NCBI RefSeq assembly: GCF_013386115.1
Contig: NZ_JACAOR010000008.1
Coordinates: 509,114 to 573,113 of the forward strand
Reading direction: 5' to 3'
Length of the DNA stretch: 64,000 nt
DNA from: Pseudomonas gingeri
GTDB taxonomy: Bacteria; Pseudomonadota; Gammaproteobacteria; Pseudomonadales; Pseudomonadaceae
Below the pieces are notes generated by a model. It was not told the DNA's origin and did no database searches. It was given only the letters and a program-made list of their open reading frames with translations. This document shows, piece by piece, positions 15,064-22,972 of this stretch (position 1 is its first letter; every line of letters starts with the position of its first letter). The position numbers were made by a program, and so were the translations under genes.

Positions 15064-16182
15064 TCAGGTTGCCTTGATCGGCTCCCTGGCTCGCTGTTGC
15101 TCGGGGAGCCAGGCCTTGCCCCAGTTCTCCGGCAGGTTGATGAAGTCCACCAGTTCGCGCAAGCGTCCCTGATCCCGCGCGGTAAAGTGAAACGCCAGCC
15201 GCGACAGGTGGCTGAATTGCGGCTCGTCGTGCTCCTGGCCGCTGTAGGCATGCTGATGAAAACCGCCACTGACACACAGGTCGGTGAACTGTTCGTCCAA
15301 TTGCGCCAGCGCCTGCTCGTTGAGCGGATGGTTCATGCGGATCACGAACTGGTTCTTCAACCAACGACTTGAATGGAAATTGCTGTAGAACTGGTTGATC
15401 TCCGCTACCGCTTCATCGGCGCTGTACACCAGTCGGGCCAGCTTCAGGTCCTTCGGCAGGATGTAGTGATTGGCTTCCAGTTGCGTGCGGATGAAGTCGA
15501 TGGCGCCTTGCCAGAAGCTGCCGCCCGGCGTATCCAGCAACACCACCGGCACCAGCGGGCTTTTACCGGTCTGGATCAGGGTCAGTACTTCCAGCGCTTC
15601 ATCGAGGGTGCCGAACCCCCCCGGGCACAGCACCAGCGCGTCGGCTTCCTTGACGAAGAACAGCTTGCGGGTGAAGAAGAAGTGGAAGGACAGCAGGTTG
15701 ACGGTGCCGTCGACCGTCGGATTGGCATGCTGCTCGAAGGGCAGGGTGATATTGAACCCCAGGCTGTGTTCCAGCCCGGCGCCGGCATGGGCGGCGGCCA
15801 TGATGCCACCGCCGGCACCGGTAATGACCATCAGGTCGGAGTGGGCGAGAGCGGCTCCCAGTTCCTTGGCCTGGGCATACAGCGGGTGTTCGATGGGTGT
15901 GCGGGCAGAGCCGAACACCGTGACCTTGCGGCGGCCCTTGAACTGATCCAGCACCCGGAAAGCATGTTCCAGTTCGCGCAGGGCCTGCAGGACGATCTTG
16001 GCGTTCCAGCGATTGCGGTCATCCTGGGCCATGCGCAGGACGGTCAGCATCATGTCGCGATAAAGCGGGAGGTTCGGGCTGTCGGGGGCAACCCGCTTGA
16101 GTTGTTCTTCGACCTTGCTGGTCAGGTCGACACCATTGCTCTGGAAATGACGGGACAGGAAGTCATCCGGTTCGTAAGGCAT
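15064..16182 (-). CDS. LOG-family protein (TIGR00730-like)
   Basis: A 372-residue protein containing the LOG signature: VTVFGSARTPIEHPLYAQAKELG, then ITGAGGGIMAAAHAGA and the nucleotide-site motif PGGFGTLDEALEVLTLIQ. LOG proteins bind nucleotide monophosphates, and many are cytokinin-riboside 5'-monophosphate phosphoribohydrolases. The roughly 85-residue N-terminal and 110-residue C-terminal extensions make it longer than plant-type LOG proteins. Substrate is therefore not certain. It converges with recX with zero intergenic bases. Confidence 0.88.
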   Translation of the reverse strand: MPYEPDDFLSRHFQSNGVDLTSKVEEQLKRVAPDSPNLPLYRDMMLTVLRMAQDDRNRWNAKIVLQALRELEHAFRVLDQFKGRRKVTVFGSARTPIEHPLYAQAKELGAALAHSDLMVITGAGGGIMAAAHAGAGLEHSLGFNITLPFEQHANPTVDGTVNLLSFHFFFTRKLFFVKEADALVLCPGGFGTLDEALEVLTLIQTGKSPLVPVVLLDTPGGSFWQGAIDFIRTQLEANHYILPKDLKLARLVYSADEAVAEINQFYSNFHSSRWLKNQFVIRMNHPLNEQALAQLDEQFTDLCVSGGFHQHAYSGQEHDEPQFSHLSRLAFHFTARDQGRLRELVDFINLPENWGKAWLPEQQRAREPIKAT

Positions 16183-16501
16183 TCAGCTTCTCCTTCATAT
16201 ACAGAACTTCTGGCGCGGTCGAAATATTCACCGGCGCCGCGACACTGCATGTGTCGCTGTATAGCCAGCTTGATGGCTTTGCATGACAACTGGCGAATTG
16301 ATCATGGGCCTATAAAGTCTTGTCTGGCAACAGCTTGTTGCACCGTCGCGGCCGACTTGTACCGCTCGTCAGAAGCTGTGCCCGTGCCTTCCGGCTCTGA
16401 TTTACTTAATCACAAACCGGCCAGAAGCGCTTCACGGGTGTGACGGATCCAGGCCGGCGTTTTCTGGTAGTGGGATCGACACCGGGACGGCAGGGAGGCG
16501 G
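16183..16501. other. Divergent promoter region without a recognised gene
   Basis: This 319-base stretch lies between the start of the LOG-family gene (minus) and the small plus-strand gene at 16502. It must carry both promoters. I see no coding potential, strong hairpin or REP element in it. Confidence 0.5.
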
Positions 16502-16699
16502 GTGATGGCGAGGATGACGCTGGAAGTCGATAGCGAGCTCTACCACTTGTTGCAGATGGCCGCGCGGGCCAACCATCTCAGTCTGGAGGACGAATGTCGC
16601 CGGCGACTGGAGGGTGGGGAGCGGCGCTCGCGTTACATGCAAGCGCTGGTCGCGGAACTGCGCGCCGATGATGAGCAACGGCGCCAGGCGCGGCAGTGA
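16502..16699 (+). CDS. Small ribbon-helix-helix-like protein
   Basis: A 65-codon gene (63-64 residues depending on ATG 16505 or GTG 16502) preceded by GGGAGG. The sequence MTLEVDSELYHLLQMAARANHLSLEDECRRRLEGG has the strand-helix-helix pattern of Arc/FitA-type DNA-binding proteins: a strand with alternating hydrophobics, then two amphipathic helices. No partner toxin gene is adjacent. The stop directly abuts the stop of the convergent gene at 16700. The role is unknown; a transcription factor is an inference from the pattern only. Confidence 0.6.
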   Translation: MMARMTLEVDSELYHLLQMAARANHLSLEDECRRRLEGGERRSRYMQALVAELRADDEQRRQARQ

Positions 16700-17125
16700 T
16701 CATTTTTTCTTTGGCGGTGTTGCTTTCGGGCAATCGCTTTCCACGAAGTGGGCGGAAGCGACGGGACGGTTGCTCTTGTTCTCGGTGAACTCGTAGCGCA
16801 TCACCGCGCCCTGGGCCATCAGCTTGCGATAGTTGGCGTTGCGGCAGACGCTGGCGCCCAGTTGCAGGTAGACCGCCTTGGGGTTGGCCCGCATGCCTTC
16901 GGCATAGTCGGGCTGCACGCTGAGGTGGTCGATCAACTGGTTGCCTTCCACCGTATAGGCGACTTCCAGGATGTTATCGTTGAGTTCGCGAGGCAGGGTT
17001 TCGTTGCTCTTCTGCGCGACGTCCTTCAGCATTTTGTTCAGTTCGAAATCCTTCAGCGAGGCCGCCTGGGCACTGAAGGGCAACGCCAGCAAAAGGGCGA
17101 TGGACGGTACGGTAAGGCGCAGCAT
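16700..17125 (-). CDS. Secreted protein, PA3611-like
   Basis: A 141-residue protein with a clear signal peptide (MLRLTVPSIALLLALPFSAQA, cleavage before ASLKDF). The mature part has two Cys (ASVCRN, ESDCPK) that may form a disulfide, and a Lys/Pro-rich C-terminus. Gene position near recA-recX-tapT-erdR corresponds to the P. aeruginosa PA3611-PA3617 neighbourhood, where a small secreted protein of this type is found. The function is not established by sequence. Confidence 0.75.
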   Translation of the reverse strand: MLRLTVPSIALLLALPFSAQAASLKDFELNKMLKDVAQKSNETLPRELNDNILEVAYTVEGNQLIDHLSVQPDYAEGMRANPKAVYLQLGASVCRNANYRKLMAQGAVMRYEFTENKSNRPVASAHFVESDCPKATPPKKK

Positions 17126-17354
17126 GAAACTCTCCTGATTCGGTAACTGGTGCTTCGACCCGTTACCGGGCTGTGCGTTCAGTGGTGGCGAAGTATAGAG
17201 GGCGGTTGTAGGCCCTACTAGGCCGGTGCTGAAGGAAATCTCGACAGTCTGCTGGGCAAACGCTGCGGTTGCCTCTGTTAGACTTCGCGCACTTTTTATC
17301 GTCGTGAGTCGTATTGTTCGTGTTCAACCCTTCTTTTTGCCGGCGTCGCAGCTT

Positions 17355-18074
17355 ATGAGCCACGCTGTTTCCCGCCTGCGCACCCAGCGCCTGGCCCGTG
17401 CGAAAGCGCCGTTCACCGCCCGGGGTTCAAGGGCCGAGCGTTGCGAGGGCTGCCGGGTCATTCCGCAGTATTGCCTGTGCGACTGGCGTCCTCGTGTCGC
17501 GGCGCGCTCGGCGATCTGCCTGCTGATGCACGATGTCGAACCGATGAAACCGAGCAATACCGGTTGGCTGATCGCCGATGTGATCGCCGACACCACGGCC
17601 TTCAGCTGGTCGCGTACCGAGGTGGACCCACAACTGCTGGCGCTGCTGGCCGATCCGCAATGGCAGCCGTTTATCGTCTTCCCGGGAGAGTTCGTGGCAC
17701 CGGAGCGGGTGGTCACCGAGGTGCAGCCGATGGCGGGCAAGCGCCCTTTGTTCATTCTGCTGGATGCGACCTGGACGGAAGCGCGCAAGATGTTTCGCAA
17801 GAGCCCCTATCTGGAGGGCTTCCCGGTGCTGAGCCTGGAGTCGGAGCAGTTGTCGCGCTACAAGTTGCGCCGCTCCAAGCGTGATGATCATTTCTGTACG
17901 GCGGAGGTCGGCGCCTTGTGCCTGGAACTGGCGGGCGACACTCGCGCCGGTGAAGCGGTGAGCGCCCTGCTGGAAGTCTTCACCACTCACTATCTGGGCG
18001 CCAAGTTCCAGTTGCCGCTGGATCTCGACGACGAGGCCCACTGTCAGCTCAGGCCTTTTCTCCAGGCGCCGTAG
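17355..18074 (+). CDS. tapT: tRNA-uridine aminocarboxypropyltransferase (DTW domain)
   Basis: A 239-residue DTW-domain protein. The family (YfiP/TapT) transfers the aminocarboxypropyl group of S-adenosylmethionine to uridine 47 of tRNA. A zinc-type Cys cluster (CEGCRVIPQYCLC) stands near residue 35, and the DTW motif appears as LLDATWTEARKM. LRRSKRDDHFCTAEVGAL is also typical. ATG 17355 gives the family length; longer frames upstream are less likely. It overlaps the convergent transporter gene by 26 bases. Confidence 0.88.
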   Translation: MSHAVSRLRTQRLARAKAPFTARGSRAERCEGCRVIPQYCLCDWRPRVAARSAICLLMHDVEPMKPSNTGWLIADVIADTTAFSWSRTEVDPQLLALLADPQWQPFIVFPGEFVAPERVVTEVQPMAGKRPLFILLDATWTEARKMFRKSPYLEGFPVLSLESEQLSRYKLRRSKRDDHFCTAEVGALCLELAGDTRAGEAVSALLEVFTTHYLGAKFQLPLDLDDEAHCQLRPFLQAP

Positions 18075-18951
18075 CGCTTGTTTTCGGCCAGAGCTGGGCG
18101 ACCAGCATGCCGGCGAGCATCAGCGCGCAGCCCAGATAGCCGCGCAGGTGCAGGGATTCGTCGAGCAACAGGGCGCCGGCAATGGCGGCAAACACCGCTT
18201 CCAGCGAGAAGATGATCGCCGCATGGGAGGCAATTGCGTCCTTCTGGGCGATCACCTGCAGGGTGTAGCCGATACCGACGGCCACGATGCCGCCGTAGAC
18301 AATCGCCGGACCGGCGGCAACGATGGCCGACCACTGGATGGGTTCCAGACACAGGGCCAGCAGCAGGCTGACCAGGGCGCAGGTGGTGAATTGCAGGAAG
18401 GCCAGGCGAATCACATCGTGGCGCTTGGCGAATACCCCCACCAGGATCACATGCCCGCCCCAGACGAATGCGCCGATCAGTTGCAGCCAGTCCCCGGGCG
18501 ATACGTGGAATTGATCGCCGACACTCAGCAGGAACATGCCGACAACGGCGAGCAGGGCGCCCAGCCAGGTGCCCAGGCCGGTCTTGTGGCCGATGAAGAG
18601 TCCCAGCAACGGCACTACAATCACATAGAGGCCGGTGATAAAGCCGGCGTTGGTAACCGTGGTGAACAGCAGGCCCACCTGTTGCAGGTTGATACCCAGC
18701 GCCAGGGCCAGCCCCATCAGCACGCCGCCGAGCAACAGGCCGCGGGTCAGAAAGGGTTCTGGCCGGATCTGCCGGGCGTTGCCGCGCAGTACCAGTGGCA
18801 ACAGGCAAAGTGATCCCAGGGCGAAACGCAGGCCGGAATAGAGGAAGGGGCCCACATGATTCATGCCGGCGGTTTGTGCGACAAAGCCGCTCCCCCAGAT
18901 CACGGCGGTCAGCAGCATCAGGATATCGGCACGCAGGGCTTGGCTTCGCAT
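18049..18951 (-). CDS. EamA/DMT-family transporter
   Basis: A 300-residue membrane protein with ten predicted helices in two EamA repeats. The N-terminal MLLTAVIWGSGFVAQTAG and the second repeat start LIGAFVWGGHVILVGVFAK are typical of drug/metabolite transporters of the RhaT/YdcZ/EamA group. The C-terminus (FAAIAGALLLDESLHLRGYLGCALMLAG) is the usual EamA ending. Start MRSQALRADIL at 18951 was chosen for family length. Substrate cannot be told. Confidence 0.88.
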   Translation of the reverse strand: MRSQALRADILMLLTAVIWGSGFVAQTAGMNHVGPFLYSGLRFALGSLCLLPLVLRGNARQIRPEPFLTRGLLLGGVLMGLALALGINLQQVGLLFTTVTNAGFITGLYVIVVPLLGLFIGHKTGLGTWLGALLAVVGMFLLSVGDQFHVSPGDWLQLIGAFVWGGHVILVGVFAKRHDVIRLAFLQFTTCALVSLLLALCLEPIQWSAIVAAGPAIVYGGIVAVGIGYTLQVIAQKDAIASHAAIIFSLEAVFAAIAGALLLDESLHLRGYLGCALMLAGMLVAQLWPKTSATAPGEKA

Positions 18952-19191
18952 GATGGCACTCTTGTTGATAGGCCGACGACTGTGCCGTAAAGCATCGAAC
19001 TTGACCACCCCGGCTTCGCTGGTCATGCTTGGCGCCGATTCGGGTGCGCTAGAGTGTGCAAGCGCTGGTTTTCCGGGCTTCTGGCGTGGAACGTACCCTT
19101 TGGCGCACAGCCCTCGCAGGCTGTCGCTTCGAGATGCTTCGGCGAGCCGCGAACCGATCGACGCTCGCCTAAAAACAGGATCATTGGAAAA

Positions 19192-19842
19192 ATGACCACA
19201 TACGAAATCCTGATCGCCGACGACCATCCTCTGTTTCGCAGTGCATTGCACCAGGCGTTGACCCTCGGGCTCGGCCCCGACGTGCGGCTGGTGGAAGTGG
19301 CGAGCATTGCCGAACTGGAAACCCGCCTGACCGAAAAAGCCGATTGGGACCTGGTCCTGCTGGACCTGAACATGCCCGGTGCCTACGGTTTCTCCGGATT
19401 GGTGCTGTTGCGCGGGCAGTACCCGCAGATTCCGGTGGTCATGGTCTCGGCCCAGGAAGAAGCCTCGGTGGTGGTGCGTTCCCGCGAGTTCGGCGCCAGC
19501 GGCTTTATTCCCAAATCCAGCTCCCTGGAAGTGATCCAGAAGGCCGTGCGCACGGTGCTCGACGGCGATGTCTGGTGGCCGCCACAGGCCTTCGAAGCCG
19601 TCAGCGTCTCCGATGAGGCCAAGGCCGCCAGCGCCGGCCTGGCCAGCCTGACACCCCAGCAGTTCCGGGTGTTGACCATGGTTTGCGAAGGGCTGCTGAA
19701 TAAACAGATTGCCTACGAGTTGAGTGTATCCGAGGCGACCATCAAGGCTCATGTGACGGCGATCTTCCGCAAGCTGGGCGTGCGGACCCGTACCCAGGCC
19801 GCCTTGCTCCTGCAACAACTTGAGTCAATTTCGAGCCAGTAA
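19192..19842 (+). CDS. erdR: Response regulator ErdR (LuxR-type)
   Basis: A 216-residue two-component regulator. The N-terminal receiver has ILIADDHPLFR and the phosphoacceptor Asp in LVLLDLNMPG. The C-terminal LuxR-type helix-turn-helix is LTPQQFRVLTMVCEGLLNKQIAYELSVSEATIKAHV. It lies just upstream of dgkA, exactly as erdR (PA3604) does before PA3603 in P. aeruginosa. ErdR is known there for control of ethanol and acetate-linked oxidation genes. No sensor kinase gene is adjacent. Confidence 0.87.
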   Translation: MTTYEILIADDHPLFRSALHQALTLGLGPDVRLVEVASIAELETRLTEKADWDLVLLDLNMPGAYGFSGLVLLRGQYPQIPVVMVSAQEEASVVVRSREFGASGFIPKSSSLEVIQKAVRTVLDGDVWWPPQAFEAVSVSDEAKAASAGLASLTPQQFRVLTMVCEGLLNKQIAYELSVSEATIKAHVTAIFRKLGVRTRTQAALLLQQLESISSQ

Positions 19843-19916
19843 GACAGCGGCTATTCACGCTTTTTTGACTTTTGTTGAACTAGCTTTCCTACACCTTTTT
19901 ATTCAGTTGCCTACTT

Positions 19917-20282
19917 ATGTCCTCGCCTTTTAAAGGTCAAACCGGTTTCAAACGTATCCTCAACGCGTCGGGATATTCCCTTGACGGCCTGCGCGCGGCG
20001 TTCACCGGCGAGGCGGCGTTCCGGCAACTGGTGCTGTTGAACGTGGTGTTGATCCCCGTGGCGTTCTTCCTCAACGTCAGTCGGGTCGAGCGCGCGCTGT
20101 TGATCGCCGTGTGCCTGCTGGCGCTGATCGTCGAGTTGCTCAACTCGGCGGTGGAAGCGGCCATCGACCGGATTTCCCTCGACCGGCATCCGTTGTCGAA
20201 AAATGCCAAGGACATGGGCAGTGCCGCCCAGTTCGTCGCCCTGAGCATGATTGCCCTGGTCTGGGCCGTGATCCTTCTCTAG
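19917..20282 (+). CDS. dgkA: Diacylglycerol kinase
   Basis: A 121-residue integral membrane kinase that phosphorylates diacylglycerol and recycles it into phospholipid synthesis. It has three membrane helices and the conserved active-site run VELLNSAVEAAIDRISLDRHPLSKNAKDMGSAA. Length is normal. The stop overlaps that of the convergent finR by four bases. Confidence 0.95.
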   Translation: MSSPFKGQTGFKRILNASGYSLDGLRAAFTGEAAFRQLVLLNVVLIPVAFFLNVSRVERALLIAVCLLALIVELLNSAVEAAIDRISLDRHPLSKNAKDMGSAAQFVALSMIALVWAVILL

Positions 20283-21205
20283 GCGATCGTCGGCAACACG
20301 ATCTCATCGCTGCGCTGCACGCCGGCGGTGAGGTTGCGGCACAGGTCGAGGAATTCGCGCATGGCCGAGGTCTGGTACTTCTGCTTGTGCCAGATAAAGT
20401 AGAACTGCCGTGCCAGGTCCAGTTCCGGGGTTTCCACCGCCACCAGGCTGCCTCGGCGGAACGCATCGCGCAGGGCCAGGCGCGAGATGCAGCCGATGCC
20501 CAACCCCGATTCTACCGCGCGCTTGATGGCTTCGGTGTGTTCCAGTTCCAGGCGGATATTCAGCGCGCTGCGGTGATGACGCATGGCCTGGTCGAAGGTC
20601 AGGCGGGTCCCCGAACCCTGTTCGCGCAGGATCCAGGCTTCCCGGGTCAGCTCTTCCATGCTCGCGTGGCCGCGTTTTGCCAGTGGATGCTGGGGCGCGC
20701 AGAACACCACCAGTTCGTCTTCGACCCAGGTCTGCACTTCGATATCCGGGTGGCTGCAATCGCCTTCGATCAGACCCAGGTCAATTTCGTAGTGGGCGAC
20801 CTGTTGCACAATGTTCGCCGTGTTCTGCACATGCAGCTTCACCTGGCTCTCCGGGTGCAGCTGCATGAAGCTGCCGATCAGCAGGGTCGCCAGGTAATTG
20901 CCGATGGTCAGGGTGGCGCCCACCGCCAGTGAGCCGAAACCGGACTTGCCATTGAGCAGGTCTTCGATTTCCTTGGCCTGGTCCAGCAACGCCACCGCTT
21001 GTGGCAGCAACTGTTTGCCCAGGGCGTTGAGGCTCAGGCGCTTGCCGGCGCGGTCGAACAACTGGCAGCTCGATTGCCGTTCGAGCTCGGTGATCGAGGT
21101 ACTCGCGGCGGATTGGGAAAGGGCCAGCAGCCCGGCGGCGCGTGACACGCTTTCCTGCTGGGCGACCGTGACGAATACCTGAAGTTGACGGAGAGTAAAT
21201 CGCAT
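20279..21205 (-). CDS. finR: LysR-type regulator FinR
   Basis: A 308-residue LysR regulator with an N-terminal helix-turn-helix (RFTLRQLQVFVTVAQQESVSRAAGLLALSQSA) and a C-terminal effector domain. It is transcribed divergently from fpr. In pseudomonads the regulator in this position is FinR, which activates fpr under superoxide/redox stress and low iron. The start MRFTLRQLQ at 21203-21205 was chosen because longer frames run through the shared promoter. Confidence 0.85.
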   Translation of the reverse strand: MRFTLRQLQVFVTVAQQESVSRAAGLLALSQSAASTSITELERQSSCQLFDRAGKRLSLNALGKQLLPQAVALLDQAKEIEDLLNGKSGFGSLAVGATLTIGNYLATLLIGSFMQLHPESQVKLHVQNTANIVQQVAHYEIDLGLIEGDCSHPDIEVQTWVEDELVVFCAPQHPLAKRGHASMEELTREAWILREQGSGTRLTFDQAMRHHRSALNIRLELEHTEAIKRAVESGLGIGCISRLALRDAFRRGSLVAVETPELDLARQFYFIWHKQKYQTSAMREFLDLCRNLTAGVQRSDEIVLPTIA

Positions 21206-21242
21206 ATCTATATAACCGATAACCCTTATCTTGATAATTAAT

Positions 21243-21271
21243 TTAACAGATATTGTCGCCGGCATTAGAAT
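21243..21271 (+). promoter_or_regulatory. Probable sigma70 promoter of fpr
   Basis: TTAACA (21243-21248) and TAGAAT (21266-21271) are separated by 17 bases and lie 70 bases before the fpr start, within the AT-rich finR-fpr intergenic region where FinR should bind. Confidence 0.55.
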
Positions 21272-21341
21272 GCTATGCAATCGCGCGTCTTGATAGCTGC
21301 CCATTGACAGCGCAGACCCAATTTCCAGGAGCCCCACCCCA

Positions 21342-22121
21342 ATGAGCAACATGAATCACGAGCGTGTCCTCAGTGTTCACCACTGGAACGACACCCTGTT
21401 CAGCTTCAAGTGCACCCGCGACCCGGGCCTGCGCTTCGAAAACGGTCAGTTCGTGATGATCGGCCTGCAACAGCCTAACGGCCGGCCGCTGATGCGTGCT
21501 TATTCGATCGCCAGCCCGAACTGGGAAGAGCATCTCGAATTCTTCAGCATCAAGGTGCCGGACGGTCCGTTGACCTCCCAGCTGCAGCACCTGAAGGAAG
21601 GCGACGAGATCATCATCAGCAAGAAACCCACGGGGACCCTGGTGCTCGACGACCTCAAGCCGGGCAAGCACCTGTACCTGCTGAGCACCGGTACCGGCCT
21701 GGCACCGTTCATGAGCGTGATCCAGGATCCGGAAACCTACGAGCGTTTCGAAAAAGTGATCCTGTGCCACGGCGTGCGTTACGTCAACGAAGTCGCCTAC
21801 CGCGAATTCATCACCGAGCACCTGCCGCAGAACGAGTTCTTCGGCGAGGCCCTGCGTGACAAGCTGATCTACTACCCGACCGTGACCCGCGAGCCGTTCG
21901 AGAACGAGGGGCGCCTGACCGACCTGATGCGCAGCGGCAAGCTGTTCAGCGATATCGGCCTGCCGCCGATCAACCCGCAGGATGACCGCGCCATGCTGTG
22001 CGGCAGCCCGAGCATGCTCGACGAGACCAGCGAAGTGCTCAACAGCTTCGGCCTGAAGGTTTCGCCGCGCATGCGCGAACCGGGTGACTACCTGATCGAG
22101 CGCGCCTTCGTCGAAAAATAG
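21342..22121 (+). CDS. fpr: Ferredoxin-NADP+ reductase
   Basis: A 259-residue FAD-dependent reductase moving electrons between NADPH and ferredoxin/flavodoxin for stress defence and Fe-S biogenesis. The FAD site is RAYSIASPNWEEHLEFFSIKV, the NADP site LLSTGTGLAPFMSVIQDPETY and GSPSMLDETSEVL near the C-terminus, which ends ERAFVEK. This is the short bacterial subclass typical of Pseudomonas. It is divergent from finR and ends at a REP pair and strong terminator. Confidence 0.96.
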   Translation: MSNMNHERVLSVHHWNDTLFSFKCTRDPGLRFENGQFVMIGLQQPNGRPLMRAYSIASPNWEEHLEFFSIKVPDGPLTSQLQHLKEGDEIIISKKPTGTLVLDDLKPGKHLYLLSTGTGLAPFMSVIQDPETYERFEKVILCHGVRYVNEVAYREFITEHLPQNEFFGEALRDKLIYYPTVTREPFENEGRLTDLMRSGKLFSDIGLPPINPQDDRAMLCGSPSMLDETSEVLNSFGLKVSPRMREPGDYLIERAFVEK

Positions 22122-22137
22122 GCCCTGGCCTGGTGGT

Positions 22138-22210
22138 GTGGGAGCGGAGCTTGCCGGCGAAGCCTTGAGCGCCTGGAAGGGCCTCTTCGCCGGCAAGCCG
22201 GCTCCCACAG
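22138..22210. repeat. REP pair downstream of fpr
   Basis: Two REP palindromes in opposite orientation: GTGGGAGCGGAGCTTGCCGGCG at the left end and CGCCGGCAAGCCGGCTCCCAC at the right end, separated by about 20 bases. Located between the fpr stop and its terminator. Confidence 0.85.
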
Positions 22211-22211
22211 A

Positions 22212-22251
22212 AAAAAGCCCGCGTTGCCTGGAAAGGCAACGCGGGCTTTTT
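22212..22251. terminator. Strong bidirectional terminator between fpr and trmO
   Basis: AAAAAGCCCGCGTTGCC (22212-22228), a six-base loop and its exact complement (22235-22251) form a 17-bp hairpin with A run on one side and T run on the other, so it can end transcription of both converging genes. Confidence 0.93.
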
Positions 22252-22265
22252 CGTTTATGGCGCTC

Positions 22266-22961
22266 CTAGCGGGCGGGAATCACTTCCAGGACACGGATCA
22301 CGCCCGCTTTCGGGTAATGCCAGCGCACGTCCAGGTCCCAGAACCTGGCGCCGTACTCGCGTTCGGGCGTCGGGGTCTGGTAGGCCGGACGCGGGTCCTG
22401 TGCCAGGCATTGCTCGATCAACGCGACCAGGGGCTCTTCCAGGCGCAGGGCGTGGCTCTGGGCCTGTTGCAGGGCCTTATCCGTCCACTGCACGGGAATC
22501 AGCCCTGGCGTTGCACTGGCGATGTCGTTGACGGCACCGGCAACATGGTCGGCGTAGGGCACATAGGGCTTGATATCGAGAATCGGCGTGCCATCCAGCA
22601 GATCGATGCCCGAGATCCACAACCGATGGCCTTCGACCTTATCCAGCCTGACCACGGACTGGCCGATGCCGTTCGGCCTGTGGGTCGCGCGGGTGGCGAA
22701 GACCCCGATGGATTTGTTGCCCCCCAGGCGCGGCGGGCGGACCTTGAGCCGTGGCTTGTCCTCCAGGGCCTGGTGGAACAGGAACAGCAGCCAGACATGG
22801 CTGACCTGTTCCAGTCCCTGGACCGCATCGCCCTGGTCGAACGGTGCCACCAGTTCCAGTACGCCCCGTGCCGCCGGCGCCAGTTGTGGCTGGCGCGGGA
22901 TGGCGAACTTCTCCTTGAAGCAGGAGCGGACGAAACCGATGGGCGAGACGCTATAGCTCAT
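22266..22961 (-). CDS. trmO: tRNA (t6A37) N6-methyltransferase TrmO
   Basis: A 231-residue TsaA/TrmO family protein that methylates N6 of threonylcarbamoyladenosine 37 in tRNA-Thr. The family signatures are SPIGFVRSCFKEKFAIPRQP at the N-terminus, VSHVWLLFLFH, and FATRATHRPNGIGQSVVRL. The C-terminal third (QTPTPEREYGARFWDLDVRW) is also conserved. It is 11 bases downstream of the FAD oxidoreductase stop, so the two are likely cotranscribed on the minus strand. Confidence 0.92.
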   Translation of the reverse strand: MSYSVSPIGFVRSCFKEKFAIPRQPQLAPAARGVLELVAPFDQGDAVQGLEQVSHVWLLFLFHQALEDKPRLKVRPPRLGGNKSIGVFATRATHRPNGIGQSVVRLDKVEGHRLWISGIDLLDGTPILDIKPYVPYADHVAGAVNDIASATPGLIPVQWTDKALQQAQSHALRLEEPLVALIEQCLAQDPRPAYQTPTPEREYGARFWDLDVRWHYPKAGVIRVLEVIPAR

Positions 22962-22972
22962 GACGGCCGGCC

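Noticed and set aside
22138..22251. Small RNA gene after fpr
   Set aside because: The structure is fully explained by a REP pair followed by a bidirectional terminator.
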